Origin: Blasia pusilla
Taxonomy: Eukaryota; Marchantiophyta; Marchantiopsida; Blasiales
Direction of reading: 5' to 3'
NCBI GenBank assembly: GCA_050084515.1
Contig: CM114275.1
Location: forward strand, 13,950,001 to 14,014,000
Length of the DNA: 64,000 bases
Shown in pieces: positions 11,210 through 22,721 of the stretch. Position 1 is the first letter of the stretch. The number at the start of each line of letters is the position of its first letter. The notes under the pieces are model-generated. The model saw only the letters and a program-made list of their open reading frames with translations, ran no database searches and was not told where the DNA came from. The position numbers and the translations under genes were made by a program.

Positions 11210-12808
11210 TCTGTAATGGTTTTCTTACATCGTACATTATTCCCAAGGAAGGAGAGTTTCATGTCTGTGACCTTTGTACCACTGATCAACCACTCACTAG
11301 CTTAAATGTCTACATGACTCCTACTTACATACTAGGGAACAGTTCTTTATAGACTCCATAGGCGCATCACAAGACAAACGACTCACAACAGAAACTGGAA
11401 TATTTTCCTTCTTGTTTCCATACTTGCGCGGCTGCTTTCCAAGTTCCGGCTCCTTCCCCGATTACTTGCGTTTCAGATCAAGATAGACATTCGGCCCATT
11501 TTCCCTGTTCAAGCTTTACTCACTTATAATGTATCAGTTGAGACAATCCATTTCACTTTGTTCAACCTCTTGCTCCTTCATTCTCAATAAGGATCTTGAA
11601 AGACTACGCAAAGAGAAACCGACTCTATGTGAGGAAGATTTATATCACCAGTTGTCCAAACACTCACTCAGCCCACAAATGCCTGGGAGTCCCAGCTGGC
11701 ATAGAAGTAATTTAATAGACCTTAAAGCTATGGTATACAAATAGGGAATGCCCCATTTCTTTCTCACACTAACATTTGATGAAGTTTCATCGACAAGATG
11801 GCCTGAGATTGCCCATATTGAGGAAATTATGCATAAGTTCAATCCTGAGTTTACTTGGCATAACAGACCCTCTGAATGCGCTCAACTATTTCATACAAAG
11901 CTTCATACTTTCCTTGCTCATTACATATTCTCGGATCCCCAACTTTTAGGTCGTGTTATGGACTATGTAATAAGGTATGAATTGCAGGGTAGAGGTAGCC
12001 TGCATTGCCACATGATATTTTGGGTGCACAAAGAGGACATTGAGCTGATTACATCAGAATTTTTTTCTTATATTCCACAACCTCATAGACCTGCTCATCA
12101 TCCCTCACATGAATCAAATCCCTCATGTGACTCATTACTACATGACTTTATCACCACCAAGCACTTGCATAGATGCAAGGAAGGGGTATGTATTATCAGG
12201 AAAAAAAAAAGCAACAACCCTCCTGTCGCTTAGGCTTCCCTGCTGATGTAAATCTAAACACCAAACCATTTATTGACCCAAACACCATGCGTTGGACATA
12301 TTTCAGACCAGATCATTCTCATCGCAATGTCATTCCCTATCATCATCTGATCTTGCTCTTGTGGGGGGCTCACATGAACATCCAACGAGTGACAAACACT
12401 GACTGGTCTTTTTACCCTCTCAAGTATGCCTTAAAGTCTGAACCAACAGGGTTACTGGACATCGACACTGAATCAACAAGATGTCTAGGACTTGAGGGCT
12501 TGGATGAGATTAAACATAAACTTGTATCTGGCGTCGTACTTAATCGTTATGTTTCTTCAACAGAGGCTTCATTATCATCCATGAAAATTCCAATTATATT
12601 TAGATCTCAATCTGTAAAATATGTAGACTCCAACCCACCTTCACGTCGAACTTCCTTATACAAACATGCATCAGTTCCATGCTTGCACCATGTTGAGCTC
12701 TATTGTGCCATCCTCTCTGGAGACTTTTACATTCACCCACTACTGGACATCACACCAGATTTACAAGACATCTCCCAAAAGATTTCAAGACTCCATTATA
12801 GATATTGA
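11210..12808 (+). pseudogene. Helitron Rep (HUH endonuclease) domain, frameshifted
   Basis: This is the rolling-circle replication initiator half of a Helitron transposase. Plus-strand frames 11529-11744, 11748-12233 and 12173-12808 must be joined. Rep motif 1 is HFFLTLTFDE. Motif 2 is the metal-binding HUH signature in GRGSLHCHMIFWV. Motif 3 is YPLKYALK, keeping both tyrosines that would cut and join the strands. Upstream EFHVCDLC (near 11.26 kb) may be part of the N-terminal zinc-binding region. One stop separates the LKAMVYK frame from the HFFLTLTFDE frame, and an A-run near 12.2 kb causes a frameshift. The helicase half follows directly. Not functional as it stands. Confidence 0.85.
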
Positions 12809-12882
12809 TACATTAGATAATACCATCTGTCGTTCAGATAGACTTGTAAGATTTACAAAATTTCACCCACTACATTAGTGGA

Positions 12883-14502
12883 ATGAGTTCTTTTTATGTG
12901 CAACTTCTTCAAAATGTCCCTTTTAGATCTGAGAATTTACTTCTTAGTTCTGACTCACATCAATGGACATACCTGCATGAGTGCATATTTCGTAAGATTG
13001 TTTCAAATATCATTGATATAGAGACCTTGATAACATCCCATGCAAATGCCAATCTATGGAGCAAAGTCCATATTGTTGAGATACTCTCTAAGGATTTGGC
13101 AATTCTGAAACCCCAAATTCAGCTTGATCTCCATACCCTACTCCGTCAGCCAGATCCCACACTATCATTGGATCATCCAATCGAATCTTGTTCCAGATCT
13201 CCACCAAACTTAAGTCTTTTAAATTATGAGCAACAAATCCTCTTCCATAAGATAAAGAGCCTCCAAACTGGCATTCTGATGTTAACAAGATCACGAGGTT
13301 GTGGGAAATCATACTTTATTACTTTTATGTGCAAATGCTAGGATTTTCTTGGCAGGAATTACCTCTTGGCAGCAACTACATGTATTTCCGCTGTACGTTT
13401 ACACAAAAATGCAACAACCATCCATTTTTCATTCTGTATCTCCATATGTGGAGAGGTTCCACATATGCACCCAACCTCAGACGCAACCCTCAATGCAACC
13501 ATCAGGCTTAGAGATGCAGAAATCATTGTGATTGATGAATGCTAAATGCTAACCCTACGTTTATTACAGATTGTGTCCATGAGACTAAACCAATTCTCCT
13601 CCTCATATTGCCATACACCATTTGCAGATAAGCTTCTTATACTAGTAGGAGATATGGCACAGTTTCCCCCAGTGTGTAAACATACCTCACAACCTTTGTG
13701 CAAGACATGCCATCTTTTGTCTTTACCATTTCTACAAAATGCTATACAAGCTACACTTTCTACACCAATGAGACATGCACATGATGACTAATACTTGACT
13801 TTCCTTAACATAGTTAGACACATGTTACCCACACCACATGAGATATCACATTGCTTGCAGAAATGTTTTGTGAGTGAGAATGACGCAATTGATTTCATCA
13901 CCTACGACACTACTATAATATATACACATCGATGTGATGTCGATGTCTACAACATTCTTTGTTTAAAGAGATTTTTTGGCAACGCTTCTATAATACCACT
14001 CCACGTTGCAACGGATGCACCTTCGCTGCCCGAGTTCAAACAATGGATTAAAGATGATGATTTCCATCAGCTTCCCTTTGTTGCCATTGGTTGTCTTGTA
14101 ATGTTGACATCTAATGTAAACATAAAGTCGCAGGCAGCGAATGGGTCCCATGCTATTGTAACTCATTTAAATTACAAGCACAATATACTAATTTCTATCA
14201 CCGTAAGAATTTCTACATCATGTGAACTACTTAACATTACTAGGACAAGCTTTTCTACTTTGAACAATAATTCTGGAAAGAAGTTTTACAAAAGAACATT
14301 TCCCTTGACTCTTGGTTATGCTATCACAGCACACAAAAGTCAGGGCCTGACAGTTACTAGCAAATACTTGGTAGTTGTTAAATTTGTGTTTGCTCATGGG
14401 CCACTTTATGTTATGCTTCCTCGTGTACGTTCTCGCCATCAGCTTAGAATACTTGGCGATTTAGTTCAATCAAATTTCATAACACTTGGACAAAACACCT
14501 AA
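12883..14502 (+). pseudogene. Helitron helicase (Pif1-like SF1B) domain, frameshifted
   Basis: This is the 5'-3' DNA helicase half of the Helitron protein, related to Pif1. Frames 12883-13341, 13301-13531, 13546-13791 and 13795-14502 carry the motifs in order. Walker A is degenerate (SRGCGKSYFI). The Walker B region DAEIIVIDEC is broken near 13.5 kb. GDMAQFPPV is motif III. FPLTLGYAITAHKSQG is the late motif V/VI block, and YVMLPRVRS is the C-terminal block. At least three stops or frameshifts interrupt it. With the Rep half immediately upstream this is one decayed autonomous Helitron. Confidence 0.87.
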
Positions 14503-16377
14503 GCTTGCTTTATGGAATTGGATTTCTTCAGCATTGTGTCCAGGATGGCTCAGGTGACAACAACTCTTCAGTGAAAGGCAGAAAACCTTCTCCACAATCA
14601 AATCAATTTATGTCATTCTTGCAGTAGGTTCATCAGGTTGAGGCCATACACATTCAGCTAGATGCTTATCCAACCAGCCAGAATGCCACACACCAGTTCA
14701 GCATATCGTCGCACACTCCAAGAATTGCTTCATCTAGTGCTCAGGTTGTTACACTTAAACTCTACAAGTTCCATGGTAGAGTATTCCTGAGGCATACGCC
14801 CCCAAGTTTGTCCAACCTACAGAAAATCAAATGCGGTTTTGTGACAACTTAGGGCTAGTTCTAGCATTTTGGGAGAAAGGTGTCACCAGTTGACAGATCC
14901 AATAATAACCTAAGGCAAAGATTGGGATCAGAAGTTCCGTCTACACAACAAAGACAGCTCAGCAACAAGTACATTGAAACTTTACACTTTACATCATACA
15001 TTTCTTTTTATTCATCACATTCTTCTAGTTCTCAACACCCTGAACTCTTTACTGATGATTATAATCTTCCATTTTCTAATTGTTATATAGGAATACAAAA
15101 AGAGGCACTACGTTATAAACAAGTTGATTTCCATGAGACGAACTCTCACACGTTCTTAATCCAATAGACTTTTCAGCGTTGCTTCTGGTGGCATAAGACT
15201 AGACCAGCTCCGCACACTTCATCATGAATTTCAACTTCCGCTTCACATGATTATAGAATTGACTTCTACAAAAGCAAGCCATCTCATTTCTAGGATGAAA
15301 CTTGCTCACACCAACAGAGAGCTACCTAAGTTCACACCACCTTCAACAAATGCACCTCATATTGTACCAATCCTTCCAGACTTCGATATTGTAAAAATAG
15401 AAGTCACTTTTGCTAACTTTGTCATAGACTTAGACACATTCCAGCCTGGTACATTTGCAGGTTCACGTGAGAAAAGGAAGTGCGCCTAGTTCTACCCAGG
15501 TACATTATGTATTTCTACTAAGCTACTTCCTTGTTTTCACATTATTACCCATACTATTTCTATGCTATAGTTTAGGTACACTACAAACTCACACCATTTT
15601 ATTCTGTTTCATGTGCACGTTTTGGCAATTGTCCCACTTCTGGATTTTGTGTCAATTTTTCACCTCAGATCACATCACCAGAGTACTCTACTAGTTATGC
15701 TCCCGTATTCATGCTCATAACTTTGTCATGACCATGGAACTCCTGAACTTACTCTTCTTAAAATCTGAGATTTACACTGCTCACACAATGTGACACAATA
15801 CACTTCACTCCTTGATCTCAGAATACAATCTATATTTATTTTTCGTCCTACGAACACTTCTTTACTTTCATTCTCACTTTTTCTTCTTTACACACTCTCA
15901 TATACATTAACTCTAGACAAGATATATTAGCATTCATCTTACTTCAGATTTGACTACTGAATGATTCCTCAAATAGACTATCAATATATGACGGCTATTT
16001 TGAATTGTGCTTTGGCAATCTATTTGACTTCTTTGTTTTTTGTATCTATTTATTTGAATTGTCCATGTTTCTGAAATCTGCAACATCACTTCATCATTGG
16101 AGTTTTTTACTTACTACTAAAATGCAAATCCACACAATTTTATCTTCTTATCAACCATAGAATGCTACTACTTGTCTTCAAATTCCTTAAGTCTATAAAT
16201 GTAACAATATTTCTACTGTTCTCATTTTCAATTACAGACTGTTGTTCCATATAGAATGTATCAATTTTATCCTTGCCTACTACACTTTAGATTTCTTTTG
16301 CTGATATAATTGCATCCACGAGGTATACATGATGTATTCCATTTCATGTCTTTAAAGCTTTTCATGTATACTCCAAT
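14503..16377. other. AT-rich region downstream of the Helitron helicase
   Basis: Several short plus-strand frames (14880-15167, 15247-15489) have no recognised domain. They could be decayed Helitron cargo or a captured host exon. A polypyrimidine tract ending in TTTTTTCCAG just before 16413 resembles an intron 3' end and leads into the next feature. Confidence 0.4.
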
Positions 16378-16818
16378 TTGACTTACGCTAACTCTTCCTC
16401 TAATTTTTTCCAGGTGCGTACAAGACAGCCATCAAGACCAAACTACAACCACAGGCAGATTCCTCCACCACATTGTTCAACACGAGCTTCTCTAATTGAC
16501 GTCAACATCAGTCTAGTAGAGAATTCTTCCCACATTTCGCTGTATGTCTACAAGAATGTACTCAATAAGCTAGACCAACTCCAGACACAGAATGAACCTT
16601 TGAAATCTAGGATTTCCAAGCTTTCCTCACAGTTAGACACAATATCTCAGTCAACTTCATCTTTTGAAGTTCAGAATGCTCAATATAGGGAGAACTTAGA
16701 CAAAGCCACCATGTACTTCAAGGATTTCCTTGAGCACACTAACTCAGATGTTGAGGGAAATCCTCACTTGCAGTTAGAGATAGCGTTGATTCAGTCATTG
16801 CTATGTAAATACACTTAG
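16378..16818 (+). CDS. Unrecognised ORF with predicted coiled coil, possibly an exon
   Basis: An open frame of up to 146 codons. The likely coding part begins after the splice-acceptor-like CCAG at about 16412. The middle, from NKLDQLQTQNEPLKSRISKL onward, has leucine/isoleucine spacing typical of a coiled coil followed by a polar, helical tail. The family was not recognised. Lying 1.9 kb downstream of a Helitron helicase and just before a short Helitron, it may be a captured gene fragment or a host exon. Coding status is uncertain. Confidence 0.35.
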   Translation: MTYANSSSNFFQVRTRQPSRPNYNHRQIPPPHCSTRASLIDVNISLVENSSHISLYVYKNVLNKLDQLQTQNEPLKSRISKLSSQLDTISQSTSSFEVQNAQYRENLDKATMYFKDFLEHTNSDVEGNPHLQLEIALIQSLLCKYT

Positions 16819-16954
16819 CCAGCTCTCTTGGCAGTTTTCTTTACTACCCATCAGTTTTGTAGCGCATGTGCCTTGTCACTCTTCACTTATTTCTATTCCT
16901 ATAAAGTGGCCGCATACTTGTTGGTGACCTCCCATCGACATCCGATTTCCTTTG

Positions 16955-17182
16955 TCTATATTATTATTGGAGAGTGCCTTCTTGATCTGCAAACATTTCT
17001 TGCAAACACTTAGTGTTTGACATATGGCAATTAGGCAGAAAGAAGATGCTTTACATGTCATTGGTGGTAAGAAATTTTTTGAATTTGTGTGTAGCACCAT
17101 TAATTCCTTCACGGCCTATATGCTAGCTAAAACTCTTCAAACACTTTTTTTATTTCTGTGCATCGCACGTGCACCTCACTAG
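16955..17182 (+). mobile_element. Short non-autonomous Helitron (228 bp)
   Basis: It starts TCTATATTATTATTGGAGAG, the 5' TC terminus seen in plant Helitrons. It ends with a small GC-rich hairpin (GTGCATCGCACGTGCAC) a few bases before CTAG, followed by T. No terminal inverted repeats and no coding sequence are present, as expected. The base before the 5' end is G rather than the usual A. Related 5' segments are at 19.15-19.23 kb (minus) and 51.95 kb. The Rep/helicase at 11.2-14.5 kb could have mobilised this family, but shared termini have not been shown. Confidence 0.7.
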
Positions 17183-17309
17183 TTTTTCCTGACTCTCCAC
17201 CACGCTTCAGACATGATTTATTTTTTTATTTAAACAAATCTTCTCCTTGGAAGCCCACTCCAACGAAAACCTTTCTTGTGTAAAGCAATCAAGGCTTTTG
17301 GTTCCTGGT

Positions 17310-17341
17310 ATGTCCATGAGCCATGCATGGCTCATGGACAT
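17310..17341. repeat. 32-bp perfect palindrome without spacer
   Basis: ATGTCCATGAGCCATG is followed directly by its reverse complement. It lies 128 bases beyond the end of the short Helitron, in non-coding DNA. Confidence 0.9.
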
Positions 17342-19140
17342 CCCAGAATGACCTACTAGACAGGTTAGTTCCGAGGGAGACTATTTCTTCGCAACTCATC
17401 AAGATTTTGTTCACTCATTGTGAATGGAGGACTAGATTTCTGAGTGCACTCTAGCAAAGCCTCTCGAGAGAAGGAACAAACGTCCGACCAATGCTCTAAA
17501 GATAATACATAATTTAAATTTGGTTCGAATGCCCATCAAATTTTGAGACAAACGCCAACTGTCAAAATATGAGGACGCAAGCTTTCCCAATTGCTAACGA
17601 CATGTCATAAATTTGAAAAACACGGGACATGGGAAGGAACATAACCACACCTGCTTGCTCTTGTCTGGTTTCCACCTTCCAAACTCTAGTGGGTCAATGA
17701 TTTCCAAGGAACCCAACCGGAGAATTGGAAGAGCAAATTGCTACGTCCCAATGCAAGACGAGTTCCATCACTCAATCCATCGAGTATCATAGATGAACGC
17801 TCATACGGGCAAATAAGTTTCAACCTTATCACGTTCACACAAGAGTGAAAGTTTGCGCATATGTTATTGACCATATAGAGTTTGCTTGATGGGATCTTTT
17901 CTAGTGTTCTCAAAATCTACGTTCTATGTATATGATAGGTAGTCAGCTTTAGAGTAGAAAAAATCAAGACCCACTCCATCTCATTTTGTTCCAGTAGTAT
18001 ATTCTCTCATGAGTTCTTAGGATTTGAAGACCAAAACTTTGAAACTGTAAAAGAATCGTGGGAGGACAAGTACTTGGATATGAATAAGCCGACATAATTT
18101 AGAGATTAACAAATGTCAAAAGTTGTGGGATTCAAGAATTTGTTTACAATGTTGAATAATAACAAAATGGAAATAAACTTCATTCCACGGGGATGGTTGC
18201 TTTCCCTTGTTCATCGTGCATTCTTCACATCTGCTCTATTCCCATTAAAATGTTCTTATTATCATGATTTTTAATCTGATGTACTCAACTTTTTGAGTCC
18301 ACCAGATCCTTCGCGCTAATCGATGTTCCATGGGAGAGGTTAGAGAGAATTATCGCCTTGGCAGGATGATGATATGTCCAAAATATGAAGAGATTAGACT
18401 AACTCATAAAATAGATATGGATCATTTATATTCTTTACTACAACTAGTTCCTTATGATTTAGGTTGTTATATTAGAGATATCATTATTCATCGCCCAAAA
18501 GCTCTAGACATTAGCTAGGGGAAGGCCTTTAGGGTCTTTTTCCGAGTTAGTGTATTACTTGTAAAGTGTTTTGTAGCCTTTTGACCCTATGGGTTCCACC
18601 GGCTTGATCTATTTACCATTTACCATATTGAAGACACCCCGAAAGTGCAACATGCATTTGGGTTTACATCTATGATAATGAATTGTTATTAGTTTGTGCA
18701 CAATTTTCCGAGAAACGAGAGTTCAAACGTTGAATGTAAAACGGCTCGACGAAAAAGGATTGGCCTCACTGCATGCAAACCAGGATGAGATTTGGCATAT
18801 GGAGTACAATATTATTATATGCATACACATAGTATACTAGCTGCAAGATTTCAATTCATCTGATGAAGATCCGGGCATGCAACTTTACTACTGTACAAAT
18901 CAAATGTTTACTACGCAGCCATTGAAATTTTGATTGTTGTGAGGCGTGAATATGACATTTTACTTTTTGATGTCCACAAGACTCATAGAGGATGAGCAAC
19001 AATTAGCAAACCAAAGTGAACACATATAACGCAATGCTGACATGCACAAGCCTATCACGAGCTATTTGTGGTAAAAACTTGAAATTACTTAATATTAGTG
19101 TAGAGCCCGTGATGGGAGTAATTATGCTCACAAAAATTTT
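17342..19140. other. Intergenic region, no supported gene
   Basis: AT-rich sequence on both strands. The longest frames (17686-17913 minus, 18330-18518 plus) have no recognisable domain. No tRNA, conserved exon or LTR was seen. Confidence 0.4.
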
Positions 19141-19144
19141 GGGA

Positions 19145-19229
19145 AACATTTTCTTGCTACCTTGGTGCCATATGTCAAACACACAAGTGTTTGCAAATCA
19201 AGAAGGCACTCTCCAAATAATAATATAGA
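19145..19229 (-). mobile_element. Helitron 5'-terminal segment, minus strand
   Basis: Read on the minus strand it begins A^TCTATATTATTATTTGGAG and continues with GAGTGCCTTCTTGATTTGCA, matching the start of the 16.955-kb copy for about 60 bases. The 3' end (hairpin plus CTAG) was not located, so the copy may be truncated or may extend further left. Confidence 0.55.
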
Positions 19230-19323
19230 TTAATCTTGAGTGTTAGACACTAAAGTATTTTGGTCTCACTAATTGCGTAAGTAAACACCCCACTGGGGAA
19301 TTCTAGTGGCTTAATTGGCCTCA

Positions 19324-19674
19324 TCTATATTATTTTTTGAGAGTTCCCTTTCACTTTTCAATCTCTTCTCTTTGTGAGACTTCTCAGTCAATATGAATGT
19401 TTGAAATCGATTTAAGATAGCATTTAACTATTTTGAAATATAATTATCATTTTGGGATGTAGGTTTAATGTGTGTATCGTACGAACATATGTATAATCTA
19501 AAAGATTATTGGAGAGTGCCCCTTCATTTTTCAACCTCTTCTCCTTTTGACACTTGGCATTCCCAACTAATAGGAATATTTGAAATTGATTTAAGATGGC
19601 ACTGGACCATTTTGAGAGTTAATTATCATTTTAAGATGTAGTTTAAACCTGTGCATCGCATGGGTGTAAACTAG
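19324..19674 (+). mobile_element. Non-autonomous Helitron, head-to-tail dimer
   Basis: It starts A^TCTATATTATTTTTTGAGAG and ends with GTGCATCGCATGGGTGTAAACTAG followed by T, the typical hairpin and CTAG end inserted between A and T. Internally the second half (from about 19498) repeats the first. Both halves share a GAAATTGATTTAAGATGGCA-like block and an AATTATCATTTT block, and the first half ends in a decayed version of the terminal hairpin. This is two units of about 175 bp joined head to tail. Confidence 0.65.
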
Positions 19675-21119
19675 TCACCCTTCATTAGCCACCTCATCCA
19701 TTTTAGGTTAGAGGTAAAATTGGATGAAGCAATTGTAAGTTCTAGTAAGTCTACAACGGGCATAGTATAGGATGTAGACTGTAGTTGGGTGTGAATGACA
19801 TAGTTTTGGACATGTGGCTAAAAAATTAATGTGGGACATATGGCTTAACACGAGTATTGCTTTTATTGTGCCATCTTTGTGGAATCATTGTGGGTTGGAG
19901 CAACACTTTTAGTTGAGAAGCAATGTTGCCAAGGGTTGGAAGGGTCCCTATATCCAAGTTGACCAAGTTGGAGATGGAGTGGGAAACATCTCGAGAATTC
20001 CCTCCCACTTGGATGAAGGTGGGGGTTAGGCAAGTACTTTCGAGCAAAAGCATGCTAATATATTTATTACGCTTGTGCATTCACATGAAATAGGTGCACG
20101 CAACAATAGAGTCTTGAGCCTAGCGGTCTGAGAGAATTTATACCATTCTAATGTCTGCCATAATTTTTTCGTTTCACACTTTCGAAATGTGGTAGCATTC
20201 TTGGTCATTTGTACACTCTATTCATAGACTTTGCTACGAATTGTGCTACATTTCCAGACTTTTCCTTGCATTGTGTACACATAGGAGAGTTGGACCAACT
20301 AAAATCCATTCAGCCAACATATTGACAATTTTTTTGTGGTAATACCGATGGCATATGTCGGGAATATGCAAAATATTGAAGAGGTCACTTTGAAGATGTG
20401 GTTGGGTTCGTAATTATTTGCGTGCATTCTATTCATACACTTTGCAGTGAATTTACTCAAGGAATGTGTTGCATTTGCAGGTTGCTCGTTGCGTGAATCA
20501 GTTGCGGAAGCCACTTTGCCTAAAACCGCACATTTGTGCGCCCAATAGATTTCACAGACACATTGCACCCAACAGATTTCAATAGCTTTCATTCTGTGAT
20601 AGACCATACAAAGCGGCTAGAAAGCAACGCAGTAGAAAGAAATGCATTAAACGTAAAAGTGCCACATTCGTGCGCCCAAGAGAGATTTCATAGCTTCTCA
20701 TGTTGAAGACAAAGATAACACACAGAGCCTAATACGAAAGCGCAAGGGTGACCTTGCATACAAAGAGGCAACAAAAACGTAAAAGCAATGCGTAAAACGT
20801 AAAAGTGCCACATGCCATGTTGGCATGTAGAAGCTAGAAAGGCACATAGCCAAAATTCCCTAAAATTATCGCAAACAACTTGCAATTCTCTTGAACATTG
20901 TGTACTAATTCCCTAAAATTCTCCCAAAATTCCCAACAATTCTTCCCAAGTTTGTGTAGTGTGCACGGTTTGGTAATTGTGGCAGAGCATATCATTATGC
21001 TTGTGCGACATGTCATAGTCACCTTGTATGGGTTGAAGGGCAGATGTGGAACCACCTTTAAGAATACAATAACATCTCAATTGCCTTTCATGAGTTTGCC
21101 TGCGGTCTTGGAGATTTTT
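19675..21119. other. Intergenic, dispersed short repeats
   Basis: A segment like AACGTAAAAGTGCCACAT occurs twice (near 20648 and 20797), together with variants of TGTGCGCCCAA...AGATTTCA near 20535, 20575 and 20670. The repeats are degenerate. No gene is supported. Confidence 0.4.
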
Positions 21120-21560
21120 TTACAACTCTGCAAGCTCGGATGGTGGCTCCTTATCAAATATGGCGGTAACATCTTCATCTTCCGTTGCGTAAACATCAAA
21201 TGCAATAAGGTCTTGTATGACACGGATAGTGGACAGTACGGTGTTATAAAGATTCGAAATACAAACATTCCAGAGATAGTAATCATCCTCCTCTTCACTC
21301 CATCCTAATAATCGATCACTTTCCCTGGGATGAGGATAGTATGTGCCTCTTTCCCACGATATATAGTTCTCATATTCGGGTGGGAGCTTAAAGGAGCGCC
21401 TACGATTCCCAATCCTTGTACCTCTCGAGAAGGAAGTACCTAATCGGTGATAAGCAAGGGATATGGCACTCTTGCACGACGACTCAAACGGCGGAAGCGA
21501 CTCACTTTCTCCTCCAACATGGCTGACACATGATCTACCGGAACTCTCCATGAATAACAA
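21120..21560 (-). CDS. Unrecognised 146-residue ORF
   Basis: An ATG-started minus-strand frame with mixed composition rather than low complexity. It has a basic centre (GTRIGNRRRSFKLPPEYENY) and an acidic C-terminal third (YATEDEDVTAIFDKEPP). No domain is recognised. It may be the N-terminal part of a transposase-associated or host protein that continues by splicing, or chance. No neighbouring exons were identified. Confidence 0.25.
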   Translation of the reverse strand: MLFMESSGRSCVSHVGGESESLPPFESSCKSAISLAYHRLGTSFSRGTRIGNRRRSFKLPPEYENYISWERGTYYPHPRESDRLLGWSEEEDDYYLWNVCISNLYNTVLSTIRVIQDLIAFDVYATEDEDVTAIFDKEPPSELAEL

Positions 21561-22721
21561 CTAAAGCTGCCTCCACAAGAAGTAAACCCACCAAAGAGGA
21601 GCACGGCAAACCCATAGAAGTCGTAGCCATCTTTGCCTACTCCATGTCAATGTAGCAAGAAAACAACAAGATAGGGCAAACACATGCCAAACGGACTAAA
21701 ACGTGACAACTCAACATGAGTAGAATGCCAACAAAATGGGTAAAATAAGGCCTAAGATAATGCCTAATCCTCGAGCAATGGAGCCATAAGCAATGACGCT
21801 CCGACTGGTTTTGCCAAAAACAAAGGAGAATTGTTTTTATTGGCGCTTCCGGGAATATAATTCAAATGCGTATGGCCTCATGGGACGCGTATCCCGCATG
21901 CATCTCGGCCCCATGGCATCATCCTATGCGTCTCGGCGCCATCCCGCCCATTCGACATGGCATCCCATTCCAGCCCATCCGACATGGCATTCATGTGCAT
22001 GGATACGGTGTGTACGCGTCCCACATGGCCGAGCTGATATCTCACTACGGCGAGAAGGCTGGACTTGGGTATGGCGCACCGGCATAAGACTACGGGCCGA
22101 GAAGGCTGAACCGGGTGGCCAAAGGTAATAAATGCCGAGTATGTGTTATTTTACGCGAGGAGTATTGTCATGATGTGTAGAGGAACCAAAACTATTTGCC
22201 AAAGATCTTATGAGAACGACAAAATAATGAAAGAGACCTCAATAAAAAGCGGGTGATGGGAAAGATCCCCGCCAACAACGTATATTTCAAGTCGCGGACT
22301 TCGTGGAGGGACGGGCGGCCGTCCCACCCTCCAGCCGGCGGAGAGGACAGGAGCTCTAGTGATTCATAACTGATCTGTTCTTCAATGTCCTGGAATCCGA
22401 AATCGAGTAACGAATTTGAGAGAGGATCCAGAGAGAAATCTGATTTTGAAGGAAGCGAGAGTCGGAAGAAAATGCTATAGATTGGAGAAGGAAAAGGAAT
22501 TAGAAGAAAAGAGCATCCGGTTATAGATTTGCAGATGGTGGAGTCAGAGAGGGACACGGAGAGGAATTGGCGCAATTAGTGACGGGAAGGGCAGGAATGC
22601 GAGAGTGGATCGTGGAGGGATCGGGGTTGGCCCGGGCGGTTGTGGTTGAGCTTTATGAAGGTGAGGGAAGTCACAATTTGGAAAGGGAAAGGGAAAGCGA
22701 GAGGTAATCGTGGGTTTTCCT
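21561..22721. promoter_or_regulatory. Upstream region of the carboxypeptidase gene
   Basis: The region 21.87-22.08 kb is GC-richer with repeats of CATCC/CGACATGGCAT. The last 300 bases before the ATG are purine-rich (GAGAGG, GGAAAGGG) and probably form the 5' untranslated region. No specific operator was recognised, and minus-strand frames here are treated as antisense noise. Confidence 0.4.

Noticed and set aside
10437-11216. 259-codon plus-strand frame
   Set aside because: Its centre is a translated CT microsatellite (Ser-Leu repeat) and the ends show no domain.
21793-22128. Plus-strand frame rich in His/Pro/Arg
   Set aside because: Produced by short CATCC/CGACATGG repeats; no protein family resemblance.
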